A DNA stretch of 64,000 nucleotides, taken from assembly GCA_019188255.1 (NCBI GenBank), contig JAETXT010000006.1, forward strand, positions 1,674,001 through 1,738,000. The letters are read 5' to 3'. Both the position numbers and the translations under genes were made by a program. Source of the stretch: Verticillium longisporum (Eukaryota > Ascomycota > Sordariomycetes > Glomerellales > Plectosphaerellaceae). The notes under the pieces are model-generated. The model was not told where the DNA came from, made no database searches, and saw only the letters and a list, made by a program, of their open reading frames with translations. Below, piece after piece: positions 1 through 13,409 of the stretch. How positions within the stretch are numbered: position 1 is the stretch's first letter; every line of letters starts with the position of its first letter.

Positions 1-3000
1 GCTCCCGCCGGCCGGCCCGTACGTGGAATCGATGCGTAGCTGCAATGTTCGGGTTCTCAACGACCGAAAAGGCGAAGGCGTGGTTTGCTCCTGGTTCTCA
101 AGCGTTCGGAAGAATCAAGAGGAAATGAAATTCCAATCCGAAGGTCTTGATGGCGAATACTGGCGAGATAATATGGTCAAGCCGGTTCTGTTTGCGCAAG
201 CTCTCAAAAAGGCTATCGACACCAAGGGCCCCTTTGACATGGCTTTTGAGGTCGGGCCTCATCCGGCCCTTCAAGGTCCAGCTCTACAGACCATCCAGGA
301 AGTCCAGGGTAACCGTATCCCGTACACTGGCGTTCTCTCGCGGGGTGTCGACGATGTGGAATCGTTTGCCGACGCACTTGGATATCTTTGGAGCCACCTC
401 TCCCCCACCAGCGATTTAATTCAGCTTGAGATGTCTGATGCTACTCTGTCAGGGGAACAGCAGCCCAACGTTGTCAAGAACCTCCCTCCTTACGCATTTG
501 ACCATGATCGCGTCTACTGGAGAGAGTCTCGATTGGTTAAAGCCACCAGAACTCGCAAGACGCCCTACCACGATCTTCTGGGTGTTTGCTGCCCCGATGC
601 AACCGACCCGACACTCCTCCGTTGGAAGAACCTCCTCTCGCCCAAGGAGATCCCCTGGCTCGGAGGTCATATGGTGCAAGGACAGATCATTTTTCCAGCA
701 GCCGGTTACCTCTCAATGGCTATCGATGCATGCCGTATCCTGGTGGCCCGTCGGGGTGAGACTCTTGCCATTAAGGGTATGGACATTCTTGACTTTGTCA
801 TTGGGAAGGGCATCATCTTCGATGATCGCAGCCTGGGTGTTGAGACCCTGCTCACCTTGACCCTCGATGAGGAGTACGACGAGGATGCGAGATCAATCAA
901 CGGCACGATTCGCTTCTACGCCGGTCTGGCCAACTCAGATGTCTCTTCTCTACCACTTCGCTGCTCATGTCGCGTGCATCTCAATCTCGAGGATGCGGGA
1001 TTGATCAGCGATATTGTTGAGGGAAGCACGTCATTGCCTCTTCTCCCCCCCCGCGCAGAGCAGCTCGTCAACGGCGTAAACGTGGATGCGAAGCAGTTCT
1101 ATGCTAATCTCGCTGAAGTTGGCTACGAGTATTCAGGGCTCTTTCAGGGACTGTCAGAGCTCAAGCGTACCCTTGACGCCGGCACGGGTGTCATCGCAAA
1201 CCCTGCTCGCCAAGATCCCCTCCGGTCTCCCACTGTCCATCCTGCCATGATCGACTGTACCATTCAGGCCGTGTTGCTCGCATTTTGTTTCCCTGGAGAC
1301 GGAAAGCTGTATGCACTCCACGTGCCGACAAAAATACGCCGCGTCTCCATCGATCTCCCGCTTCTAGAGAGGGAAACTCTTGGAGCCGGTCAGCTCCCAG
1401 TAGACTCTATTGTTGATCCGAATGGCACGGTATGCGGAGACGCACCCTTGCTTGCGAAGGACGGTGAAACCGCCATGATACAAATGCACGGCATCGAACT
1501 TGTCCCTCTGACGCCACCGACGCCAGAGCAAGACGCGCAGCTCTTCTGGGCGTACGAACTGGGCGTAGCTCAACCGGACGGTAACCTCATGGTCAAGGGC
1601 CGCCGAGCGACAGATGCAGACTACGAGCTTGCCGAGGTCGCGGAAAGAATTTGCTATCACTATTTGAAGAACCTGCTAGCCGAGCTGACGCCGGAGGACA
1701 TTGAAAAGTCGGCGTGGCACCACAAGCGCCTGGTCAACTTTGCTCGCAAGACACTGGGAGAACTGCGTTCTGGTCAGGATCCGCACACGAACCCTCATTG
1801 GTACGACGATACAGATGAGGACATCGCTGCCCTTATGTACAGATTCAGCACAAGGTTGAGATGAAATTGGTGGGCGCTGTAGGCCGAAACCTGGCAGCCG
1901 CTGTGCGGGGCGAGACGTCTATCCTCGAGCATATGATGGAGGACAACGTTTTACACGATTTTTACGCCCAGTGTCTCGGTTTTGACGAGAACTCACACTT
2001 CCTGGCCGAGGCTGTCTCACAGATCACCCATCGTTTCCCACACATGAACATTATCGAGGTGGGAGCTGGTACCGGCGGCGCTACCAAGATTATTATTCCT
2101 CACCTTGGTGATGCCTTCTCATCCTATACCTTTACCGATATCTCGGGCGGATTCTTCCCGAAGGCTCGCGAGGTATTTTCTCGGTTCGACGATCGGATGG
2201 ACTTCAGAGTGCTAGATGCTGAAAAGGACGTCGTGGAGCAGGGCTTCGTGGAGCACTCGTACGATGTGGTCGTGGCCTCCTTGGTCCTGCATGCGACACG
2301 CGACCTGTACGAAACGATGCGCAATGTGCGGCGTCTCCTGAAGCCCGGCGGTTACGTTGTCATGCTTGAGCTGACCAATGTACGTCCAATCCGAACCACA
2401 TTCGCCATGTCTGGGTTGCCGGGCTGGTGGCTAGGTGATGCTCATGATGGCCGCGAGTTCAGTCCCTGTGTCAGCGCCAGTCACTGGAACACGGTCCTTC
2501 AAAAGACTGGTTTCTCTACCGTCGATGCAGTTACGCCCGACCTAGACCCCGAGCCCTGGCCTTTCAATGTTCTCGTCGCTCAGGCGCTTGACGACCGCGT
2601 CATCTCGCTCCGCAAGCCCCTTTCGGCTCCTTGCCCCGCGACGCCGGCTGCGGAGCTCATCATCCTTGGTGGTACCAAGCTGCAGTCTTCGTTACTGGCT
2701 GGTGAGGTAGAGCCTTTGGTTTCTCAGTGGTTCAACATCGTCCGACATGTTTCCACGCCTGAGGACCTACTTCAAATTGACATGGCTCCGATGTCCACCG
2801 TCCTCTCACTTACTGACCTTGACTCGCCTGTTTTCAAGGGAGTCACTGAGGACAGGTTAGAGGCAATGAAGCGTCTGATTGAAAAGTCTCGAAACGTTGT
2901 CTGGGTCACGCGAGACGCACGCGCTGGCGGCGATCCGTATATGAACATGACCATTGGCTGGGCACGCACCGCCCTTGAGGAGATGCCGCAGCTCCGACTG

Positions 3001-6000
3001 CAGTTCCTCGACTTCACAGACAACGCCAAGATGAGAGCTGAACTGGTCGCACAAGAACTCTTGCGTCTTCAGATCTTAGAGCAGTGGAGCCCAGTTGACA
3101 ATGGAGACCAACTGCTCTGGAGCATAGAACCCGAAATCGTGATTGAAGAGGGAGACCGGATCTTGATTCCTCGACTCCGTGCATCTAAGGAAAGAAACGA
3201 TCGGTACAACTCAACGAGAAGAACAGTGCTTACTCAGGTCGACCCTCAAAGCACTTGGGTGGTTGTAGATCGTCTCTCCGGCGGAACTACGAGCTTCGAG
3301 AGGAGCAGCATGCTGTGGGGCAACATCTACTCGTTGACGGTGACGATCATGTTGCCATCGAAGTCCTCCACTCCTTGCTTCTGCCTCTCAAGTTGTCAGA
3401 ATCCGAGGCCTTTTATGCCAGTGTCGGTATTATCAAGGGAACGGAGAAGACTGCTCTCACGCTCTCTAAATCTCTACACTCGTCCCTCGTACTCCCCAAA
3501 CGCTGGGTTTTCCCCATGGATGACACGAAAGCGACGCCACGACTCCTTGCGAGATTCGCAGGTGCGATAATTGCCAGCAGAATTGTCAATTTCGCAGAGT
3601 CAACTTCCGCGACCAAACTCATTGCGCACAACATACCGCCATTTGTTGCTAACGCTCTTTCCGCTCAGGCCGAGGCTGAAGGCATCACAGTCATTCGAAC
3701 TCGGAACTTGGGGGTGTCGTCCCTGAGCATTCCTCTGGCATCGTGGAAATCCACCCTCGAACTTCCGAGCTTACCTTGAGCTATGTTCTTCCGACAGACG
3801 CACATCTTCTCGTAGACTTGAGTGGAGTCTCTGATAGCTCTCCAAATGGCAACAGCATCGGCAACATGATTTCTACTGTTATTGGAAAGAACGGTATTAC
3901 CCTTACATTGGCCGACATTGTCGAGACGGACACCATCGAGCAGCGAACCTACAAAGTTGGCCATTTCTCGAAACCGTCCCAAATCTCTTCAATCGTTTCA
4001 GAGCTTTCATTCAAACCAACGACTGGTGACATACCCATCAATATCGTCAGCTTGTCTGAGCTTCCCACGCTTTCAGCGCCATTGTCCCTGGACACCGCTC
4101 TGACATGGGCCACCTCAGGTCCACAGACAATGGTATCAGTCAAGGCTGAGAATGTTGACAAAAGATTCAGCTTCCGTCCAGACCGCACCTATCTGCTCGT
4201 TGGGTTGTCTGGACAAATGGGCAAGTCCATTTGCACCTGGATGGTTAGGCACGGAGCCAAGTACGTGGTGCTCACGAGTCGACAGCCGGTTGTCGATGAG
4301 GGATGGCTCCGAAAGGTGAAAGCCCTTGGCGGCACTGGAGTTCAGTTTATCGCCAACGATGTGACGGATAAGAGCTCCGTTGCAGAGCTAATTTCGGTCA
4401 TTCGCGAAACCATGCCCCCGCTCGCTGGCTTTGCTAACGGAGCCATGGTCCTTCAGGACACACCGATCAGGGACATGACGGCCGAGGTTCTGAATCGCGT
4501 CCTGCGTCCCAAGATGGACAGCAGCCGACACCTAGACGATCTCCTGGCTGAAGGACAGCTTGACTTCGCCATTTTCTTCAGTTCCATGGCTAGCGTCCTC
4601 GGCAACCATGGCCAGAGCAACTATACTGCAGCCAATCTTTTTATGAACGGTCTGGCCGCCCGCCGTCGCAGGAGGGGCCAGCCGGCGTCAGTTATCGCCA
4701 TTGGTTCCGTCATTGGCATTGGCTACATGGCTCGCGAACTGACACAGAAGGAGATTCTACGCATCAAAGAAAGGGGTTATACGCCGCTATCGGAGCGCGA
4801 GGTTCGCCAGCTTTTCTGCGAGGGCATCCTAGCAGGTAGGCCTCGGTCCGATGACAACAGCTGGGCCGCCCCATCCCCTGAAGTTGTCTGCGGCGTGCGA
4901 ATCGCACAACCAGGCGAAGAGCGACCAATTCGGTGGATGGCGAACCCCATGGTGGGCCATGCCGTAATCAAGAGAATTAACAACAAGAAGGAGGAGGATG
5001 GTTCGAGCGCCACTATGCCTGTCAAGGCCAGCCTCCTTCTTGTAAAGACAAAGGAGGCTGCCTTCGCAGTCATCAGGGACGCCTTCGTGACTCGTCTTCA
5101 GGGAATGCTACAGTCTGATAGTGCCTTGGAGCTTCACCTTGCCGCAGACGAACTTGGAGTTGACTCCCTGGTTGCGGTAGACATTCGCTCATGGTTCTTG
5201 CGAGAGCTGCAGGTTGATCTTCCGGTACTCAAGATCCTTGGCGGCGCTTCTGTCGGTGACATGCTGGAACTTGCCCTGGACAACATGTCAAGCGACCTAA
5301 TGCCGAACGTGGATGCCACATCTACCTTCAACTTGGCGAATGTCGAGGAGATGAAGGTAGAAGTTACAGCACCACCGCTGGCGAACGGCCAGCCTGGGAT
5401 CGACACCGAGAAGCCCGAGGTGCCAACCGGAGGACCTCCACCAGTCCTTGTGTCCTATTCTGAGGATAGCAGCAGTGACGGTGGAAGCCGAGGAGATTTG
5501 ACATGTTCCGCAGAATCGAACGAATCCGGTATCATTCGTGAGCTTACGCCGCTTTCCACCCCCGGGCTTGAGCTAGGGCCCATTATCAACGCAGACTCGA
5601 TTCACCAGCTTGATAAGACCAGAAACGTCGCCGTTGCCGCAACTGTGGCCCGGACGGAGCCAATGTCTTTTGGTCAATCCAGATTCTGGTTTCTTCAACA
5701 ATATCTCGAAACCAAGACGGCTTTCAACATTGCCACAACGATGGCCATTCAGGGGGACTTGCGTGTGCAAGACCTGGCCCGAGCTGTCCTGAAGGTTGGA
5801 CAACATCACGAATCTTTGCGAACCAAGTTCACTCTCGATGAACAGGGCCGTCCTGTGCAAAAGGTCATGGCCAAGTCCAAACTTGAGCTACAACACCGCA
5901 TCATCTCAGGGCCTATAGAGGCCCAAGAAGAGTATCAGAGGATGGTCACCCATGTCTACTCCCTCGAGACCGGAGACACAATGCAGATCTCGGTCCTTTC

Positions 6001-9000
6001 CGACTCCACCAAGGGACAACGTACACATTACCTGACAATTGGGTACCATCACATCAACATGGATGGTATCAGCCTTGGTGTCCTGCTTTCCGATCTCCAC
6101 AAGGCCTACCACGGGGCTCGTCTCACACCGTCGCTCCAGTTTCCCGACTTTTCCACTCGGCAGCGCAGCCTTATCGCCTCTGGTGAGATGAAGACTGAGC
6201 TCGCATTTTGGAAGGCTGAATTCGATACTCTGCCCCCTGTTCTTCCCGTTTTGCCTTTCAGTCTCACTAAGACCCGCCGGGCGCTTGTACGTTACGATGC
6301 TCACAAGGTTGACGTCCGTGTCTCGGGCCAGGTTGCTGCACAGATCAAGGACGTGGTCAAGACGCACCGAGTCTCCCCCTTCCATGTGTACCTTGCCACA
6401 TTCCGGGCTCTTCTTTCCCGCCTGGTGGGAGCCGGTGGTGGCGATGACTTGGTCATTGGCATGGCTGATGCGAATCGCACAGAGCGCGGGGCACAGGAGG
6501 CCATTGGCATGTACCTGAACCTCCTACCGCTGCGCTTCCGATCTCCTATCTCCACTCAGTCCTTCGCTGCTGCTATCAAGGAAGCTCAATCCAAGGTCCG
6601 CAAGGCCCTTGCGCATTCCAGGGTCCCCTTTGATGTTCTGCTGGAGGAGCTACAGCCGCCCCGATCTTCCGATGCTTCCCCTCTTTTCCAGGTTTTCATC
6701 GACTATCGGCAGCCCCTCGGCGACAGTTCTCGTGTCTTTGGCTGCAAAGTGGTTAGCGAAGAATATGTTCGCGGCGATACAGCGTATGACGTTGTCGTTG
6801 ACATCATTGATACCACTGGGGGAGACGCGCATATGCAGTTTACTGTTCCCAAGCTCCTCTATTCATCAGAAGATGCCGGGGTTCTTTCTAGAACCTTCAT
6901 GGATCTTCTAGATGAGTTTATTAAACAACCTGGCGTCGGTTTGACGGACGTACCACTGTACAGCGAGAAGGAAGTCAAGAAGTCCATTGAACTGGGCAGA
7001 GGTATGTCTATCAAGGGCCTTCGGACCGAGACAACACGAGCGCAGATGGGGAACTAACGCCCAACGATCACTTTAGGGCCTGCAGTTGAGGCTGAATGGA
7101 GTTCAATTCCCCTACGTATCCAAGACGTTATGGCGATCCACGTGAAAAACGTGGCCGTCCGGGATGGTCATGGACAGTCTCTCACATACGAGCAGCTTGG
7201 CTCTAAGGTGAAAGATGTCGCGCAGGCTCTTTCTGATGCCGGAGTGACGAGCGGCTCTGTTGTTACGGTCCTGCAACAGCCCAGGACAGACTGGGCTGTA
7301 TCAGTCCTTGCTATACTCCAGTTGGACGCCGTCTACGTGCCCCTAGACATTCGTCTCCCGTTGCAGCGCCTTGCCTTGATCATCAATGATAGCAAGCCTG
7401 TGGCTATTCTATTCCACACCGAGACTAAAGGGGTCATTGACTCGCTCGGAGAAGTTGGCATCGACTTGGCAACCAAGGCAATCAACATAGAGGATTGTGC
7501 TTCCAGGCTTGGTCATCAGCTGAGTGGTTCAACTTCCGCTGACGCAGATCGTCCGGCGTTCATTCTCTACACCAGCGGCTCGACTGGTGCACCTAAAGGC
7601 GTCGTCTTGAAGCAATCCAATCTGCTCAATCAAGTAGAGGCAACGGTCCGGGAATACGGCATCAAGCCGGAGTGGACTATTCTCCAGCAGACGGCTCACA
7701 CGTTTGACCTGTCCATGTTCCAGCTTCTCCTGGCCGTAACCAGTGGTGCGTCGCTGTACATCGTTCCCCGACACCTCCGCGGCGATCCTCTGGCCCTTAC
7801 ACGAGTCATCGCGGCCGAGAACATCACATTCACTTGCACGACGCCATCCGAGTATTCGAGCTGGCTGCACAGCGGTGATCGGTCCGCTCTTCTCCGAAGT
7901 CAATGGCAGAAAGCTGTCAGCTGTGGTGAGACGCTCACTACCGCTGTGCAAGCCGCCTTCCGGAACCTATCGAAATCGGATCTGAGCGTTATCAATGCTT
8001 ATGGCCCTTGTGAGGTAACGTTTGTGTCGCATGGTATTGAGCTAGATTACATGAGTGATTCGGCACAAGAAAGCGCAATCCCCATTGGAAAGACGTTGCC
8101 CAACTTCTCAACGTATGTACTTGACGAGGGCCTCAGGCCGCTTCCTGTGGGCGTTGTCGGCCAGATTGCTATTGGGGGCGCCAGCGTGGCCCAGGGCTAT
8201 CTAGGACAACCGAAGTTGACACACCAGTCGTTTGTCGTCAACACATTCGCAACAGAACGCGACATCGCCAAAGGATGGACGACAATGTATCTCACGGGCG
8301 ACCGTGGGGCACTGCGCAGCGACGGCTCTCTCCTCTGGGCATCGCGGATGACTGGGCAGACACAGATCAAGCTACGCGGGATGCGATTCGACCTCCAGGA
8401 TGTCGAAGCGAACTTGATCGCTGCGGCCAAGGGTGCCATTGCTGATGCTGTCGTTTCTCTTCGTGGAGGCGAAGACGGCCTGTCTGAATCCCAATTCCTC
8501 GTGGCTCATGTCTCCTTCGCCACGGGCCGCGTGCCCCAGGATCCCGAAGCCTTCTGCAGGAATTTGGTCGCTGAGCTGCCACTCAGCGCTCACATGAAAC
8601 CCTCTCTTATCGTTCCGCTGAGGGAGATGCCGTTGACCATCAGCTCCAAGATTGACAGATCTGCCATTCAACAACTCTCCCTACCTTCTGCCCCAGCAGC
8701 AACTGAGGAGAGCGATGTTCTCTCCACAACACTCCACCTCTACCATCTCTCTGAGCCTGAGAGACAGATGTACCTCCTATGGCAGAGTCTTCTACCGGCA
8801 GAGGTCCTCAGATCAAATCCAATTGTCTCTCAATCTGACTTCTTTGGCGCTGGAGGTGATTCTCTTCTTCTGGCCTGTCTCCAGACCGCTATCAAGGACA
8901 AGTTCAATATCAACATACCACTCATCAAGCTTTTTGATACCTCGACCTTGGGTGGAATGGCCGCTCAGATTGACGGTGCTGCGACAGTTGCTGCAGTGAC

Positions 9001-10186
9001 ACAGTCATCAAAGCTCGTCGACTGGCAGGAACAGACGAAGCCGGCCCCAGTACCAGTGAATGAAGCCGACGAGTCAGACCTTGATCACGAACATCCCCCA
9101 CGCAATATCGTGCTGACCGGCGCCACTGGTTTCCTCGGTCGTTCAATCTTGGGCCAGCTTCTCACCCAACCATCCGTCCAACGAGTAGACTGCATTGCTG
9201 TCCGCGACGCTAGCACTCGGGACCTGCCCCCTAACTTCCATGACCCCAGGGTTCATGTATACGATGGTGACTTGAGTCGACCCAATCTGGGTCTCTCTCC
9301 TTTCAACGCCTCGGCCATCTTCGGTCGCGCTGATGCCGTCATTCACAATGCGGCCGACGTTTCGTTCCTCAAGTCGTACACCTCACTACGACCCGTCAAC
9401 GTGGAAAGCACCATGACTATCACATCACTCGTGCTCCCACGCCGTACACCACTCCACTTTGTCTCTACTGCCGGCGTAGCCCACCTCGTCCCGCCTCAGA
9501 GTAGGGGCCAGCTGGGAGGCGTTGGTGAGGTTTCGGTTGCCGGTTCAGTTCCTCCACAAGATGGATCCGACGGCTATGTGGCAACCAAATGGGCGGGAGA
9601 ACGGTTCCTCGAGCGTACGCAGTCATTGCTCCTGGCAGATGATAAAAGACCTCTCCCCCTGTGGATTCACCGACCGAGCAGTGTCATGGGCGAGGGTGCA
9701 TCCGAAACCGATCTCATGACTAACGTGCTGAAATACAGCATCGCTTTACAGGCGTTGCCGATTATAGGTGGTAGCAGCAGCAATCCCCAGCGAGGTGCGA
9801 GCACTGAAACCTCCGAGTCATTCCTAGACTTCGTAGATGTCGAGACGGCGGCCAGGTCGGTCGTGCGGTGCGTCGTGGCTGAAGGTGGTGCTGGCGGGGC
9901 ACCCGAGCAGATCAGGTACTCCTACCATTCCGGAGAGTACATCATTCCGCTGCAGGCCTTGATGGCGGCCGAGTCAGAAGGCGACCCAAGCGTTACTGCG
10001 ACGCAGGCCCAAGGACTGGTGGATGGATTCGGCGTCCTGCCACTCGCTGAATGGACTCAGAGGGCCAAGGCTGCAGGTATGAACGACCTCGTTGTCGCTC
10101 TTCTGACGGGCGCCGTTGGAGACGCAGGAAACACACTGCTGGATGGGCAAATCATGTTTCCCAGACTTTTGAAGGGCGCGATTTGA
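1..10186 (+). pseudogene. Hybrid PKS-NRPS, 5'-partial at window edge, three frameshifts
   Basis: Highly reducing polyketide synthase fused to one NRPS module, making an amino-acid-capped polyketide. Order seen: end of AT (to about 430), DH (560-1530; HxxxGxxxxP with His codon at 668, DxxxQ near 1252), C-methyltransferase (1950-2560; EVGAGTGG near 2055), degenerate ER/structural region (2600-4150, no GGVG-type NADPH motif), KR (4180-4720), ACP (LGVDSL near 5155), condensation (HHINMDG near 6047), adenylation (YTSGSTGAPKG near 7567), thiolation (GGDSL near 8855), terminal reductase-like domain (TGATGFLG near 9117, Ser/Tyr/Lys triad visible). A 75-nt intron (7002-7076) keeps frame. KS and most of AT are outside the window. 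The frame steps back by one base near 1847, 3285 and 3742, each fitting a single-base deletion; otherwise conservation is unbroken. The R domain could release by reduction or Dieckmann cyclisation; the product is unknown. No trans-ER gene is seen nearby. Confidence 0.93.
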
Positions 10187-11699
10187 TTACAACGTTAGCT
10201 ACGACGGGAGTATTTTGGCTCTTAATTTGTAGCGAGCACCGTTGACGGAAGTTGTGCAGATGTTATCCAAGGGAAACACGGAAGTGGAGTGTGGTCATGG
10301 CCGCCGGAAGGGTTGCAAGTGTTTGCAGAGGTATGATTTTTGTTGATATGTAGATCCTCGTCTTCTTTTTCTATTAGATTAGCCTTGCGATGTATGTTCT
10401 TGCTCTTTCGATGAAATATCATTTTACCTACTACAAAGAAGTCTTATGGCCAATGCTGGTTGCGGAGGTATCCTGAAAATTACCTATGGAGAGACTCCAG
10501 CGCTCACCTACTGTATTGTACATTTGATGTTTTTGCACTTCAGTCTGATATGCACCACCATGAACGTCATCGATAGCTATGCATGGCTTAAGATTATGGT
10601 CATTACACCTGCTATTTGACGCAATGCATGTACGAGTCGCCCTGCCGATCGCTGCGCACCCAACCAGAAGGTCTGCATCTGAAAACGCTGCCTCGCAAGT
10701 GCCGGTTGACATGTTGGGGGGGAAAGGGGGGCTTCAATCAAGGTTCAGTGGTGCGACTCGTCACGTTCCTTGTGAACGCTATCATGGATCAAAAGAGTCA
10801 CCAAGAGGCCTGTGAGCCGGATCGGCAGTACTAGCATACTGAGTAGTGAAGAGGTATAAGCTCACCTGACCATTGGGTATCGACCTGAGCTGACCATTGG
10901 GGGGTGCTATAGGGTGCGATTAAAGGCTACAGTTAATCTTAGGTAAGCCTATTTCAATACTTTCACCCCATTCTAGTACCCCCCAATAGTCAGGTCAGTT
11001 CCCAAAGAGGTTTAGCGTAAATTAAAAGCGGACCCAATGGTCAGCTCAGGTCGATACCCAATGGTCAGGTGAGCTATAGCCTCAGTAGTGAACGCTAACC
11101 TCAATGCAACGTACTCCAGTGCCCCGACCGACCGGACCATTGCAGGTCTCATAAACATCAGACGAAACCCATCCAGCGCCCTACATCACACCCGGCATCC
11201 AACCATGGCCGCATATTCGGCACATTAGGCAATTGCCCAACTTGTCGGGTCAGACTCTCCGCAGCCCTCCGTCGCAATCTGATCGTAAGGCCACTTTGCT
11301 CGTTTCAGCAGCTGCCCCGAGATCGACAGTCGGGACAAAAGGCCAGCTAAAAAGGATGGCCCAGCGCCAAAGACTGCTTATAAGAGCCCCTTTCCGTATT
11401 TGTGAGTGATTCCGAGTGGGCGCACGAGTAGTATGGTCGGGCTTCAAAGCTCCGGTTGCCAGCCACTACTGCCAACATACACATCCTCAGATCGTCTTCG
11501 ATACCAGGCTGCTTGATATTTAACATGAGCGGGTGGGCATCCTAGAAGCCTTTATGCGAGCATTCGTCAAAACCTTTCTTCATATGGAACCACAGCCGCG
11601 GTAGTCCAAGTCTCTTTCCACAATTAGGGTTCCCAATACACCGTAAATCCAGACGTCAGCTGGCCGACTTAGTTTACTGGGTGCCGACAAGGCGACGCG
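10187..11699. other. Intergenic, 3' of PKS-NRPS
   Basis: No coding sequence with family resemblance or coherent splice structure is seen on either strand. It holds the 233-bp MITE listed separately, and presumably the 3' UTR of the synthetase and the promoter of the CFEM receptor gene. Confidence 0.6.
10851..11083. mobile_element. MULE-like MITE with about 50-bp TIRs and 9-bp TSD
   Basis: A 233-bp non-coding element. The two ends are inverted repeats of about 50 bp, near identical apart from a few bases after the outer GAGG. Each arm contains the 12-mer CTGACCATTGGG twice (left arm at 10866 and 10890). The element is flanked by the 9-bp direct repeat AGTAGTGAA (10842-10850 and 11084-11092), which fits a target-site duplication of the length typical of Mutator-like transposases. 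The interior of about 130 bp has no coding capacity, so mobilisation would need a transposase in trans. The superfamily assignment is inference from TSD length and TIR length. A diverged relative of one arm lies at 49848-49902. Confidence 0.85.
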
Positions 11700-13409
11700 A
11701 TGCCATCATTATGCTTCCTACTGTTAGTGACTGCCTGGAGCATCGGAATCCGCAGTCAACAAACGCCCCTCAATAATTTGCCAGCATGTGGTGTCAGTCC
11801 TCATCCTCAGGCCAAATGATAGAATGCAACTTCGGCTAACCCAACACAGCTCTCATGCCTTCTCGATACCGTTCCCGCCAGTGGATGTTCGTTGACCGAC
11901 AATGCGTGCCAGTGCTCGAATTCCGACCTTGCCATCGCAACGGCTGCCTGCTTGCAAGCTAATTGCACAATGCAGGACACGTTAGGTGAGATCGTTCCAT
12001 GAGAGAAATCGTTGATAACAAGCTCACGCGCGAGCGAGCAGATGTCGCAAGAGTTCAGGCTATTGTTTGTCAACTCCCGCACACCGACCGCGGACGGGGA
12101 ACTTTAATCATCGTCTTCTCCATGGTCGCAGTTGCCTTTACAGCATATCTGCTCCGCATGGCTGCAAAGGTCACGACTCATAGTCTGGCCCTGGAGGATA
12201 CTGTAATCACGACCGCCGTGGTAATGAAATCTGCCTTTGATCAAGTGGTTTTACTATGGCTAACCGGCAAAGTTCTCACTCCAGTCCCCATAGTCTGTGT
12301 TGAATATAGTAAGATGCTTCTTGTTCACATGTATCGTATACTTCGGCTAAATCAACGCTTCTAGTGGTCGATTTAGGCTTTGGCAAGCACCTATGGGATC
12401 TTCAAGACGGACACCTCCTCAAAACACTCCGATTATGTGAGTTTGGTTCCTGAATCGTAATTCCAAGTTTCTTCCCTGCTAATCTGGCTTAGTCTACATT
12501 GCTGAAGTCGTCTACGTTGCCGTCTTGGCCTTAACCAAAGCATCCATCATCTTGATGTACATCCACATATTCCGCTCCAGTATCACCTTTCGCTGCTGGT
12601 CCTACGCCATCTTGTCGATGCTCATCTTAAGCACCATCATCATTACGCCACTCACCATTGTTTCGTGTCGTCCAGTCCGATTCTTTTGGGACAGGGACGT
12701 GAAGGGCGGCACCTGTGTTGACATAAACGCCCTGGCCTATGCACACTCGGCCATAGCCATCTTGTTCGACATCATCATCATTACAATGCCCATCGGGATG
12801 CTCTGGCGCCTCAACATGCCTACCACTCGCAAGCTTCAGATTGGTGTCATGTTCGCCATTGGTGGATTTGGGCTCATCGCCACCGTGCTGCGTTTGCAAT
12901 CACTCCTTGTCTTTGGTAGTTCGCTCGACCCAACCGCAGACTACGTGCCCGTGGTCTACTGGACCACAGGGGAGTTGGCCGCCGGAATCATCTGCAGCTG
13001 CCTGCCAGCTATCCGCAAGTTGCTGGAGAAGCCTACAAGGAGGCTTGTCGACAGCGTGAAGTTGAGGAGAATCAAGAAAACAGGCCTGACGCCCTTGTCG
13101 CCGTCAGCGGCATCACATGGTGCACACAAGTTGCTTTCGCGCGACTGCAGTTCGGGCTCGAAAAGCGCAGGCACAAACGGGTATGAGCACATGGAAGACA
13201 CACCTGGAAGCCTTAGAGCAGATGGTATTGACGCGGAAAGCGGATCAGATCATTTTTTGCCAATCCAGGGCGTCTGTGAGCCGCCAGACGAGGTTCTGCG
13301 TATAACGTATTGGGGCGAGAGGGAAAGTGATGGCCGATTCGCAGACCGATCATCGTCTCGGGTGCCGAGGAGTCGGAGAGTATCAGCAATGATAACGGGC
13401 TGGGTGTAG
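11700..13409 (+). CDS. CFEM-domain seven-TM receptor-like protein (Pth11-like)
   Basis: Five exons recovered by eye: 11700-11792, 11850-11985, 12042-12308, 12365-12436, 12493-13409. Introns are 56-57 nt and the joined frame closes exactly (1485 nt, 494 aa). The N-terminus is a signal peptide, then a CFEM domain (about residues 27-95) with eight cysteines spaced as in the family (C-x3-C, CQC and later pairs). A rhodopsin-like multi-helix membrane region follows, with the fungal motif DLGFGKHLWDL and the later segment ALTKASIILMYIHIF; the tail is polar. The second exon boundary uses a GTCAGT donor, slightly off consensus. Pth11-type proteins sense surface or nutrient cues at the plasma membrane in plant- and insect-associated fungi. 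The ligand cannot be inferred. It sits 1.5 kb downstream of the synthetase; a pathway link is not shown. Confidence 0.88.

Noticed and set aside
7055..7057. In-frame TAA apparently splitting the PKS-NRPS
   Set aside because: It falls inside a 75-nt GT-AG intron (7002-7076) and is part of its branch site ACTAAC, so it is not a lesion.
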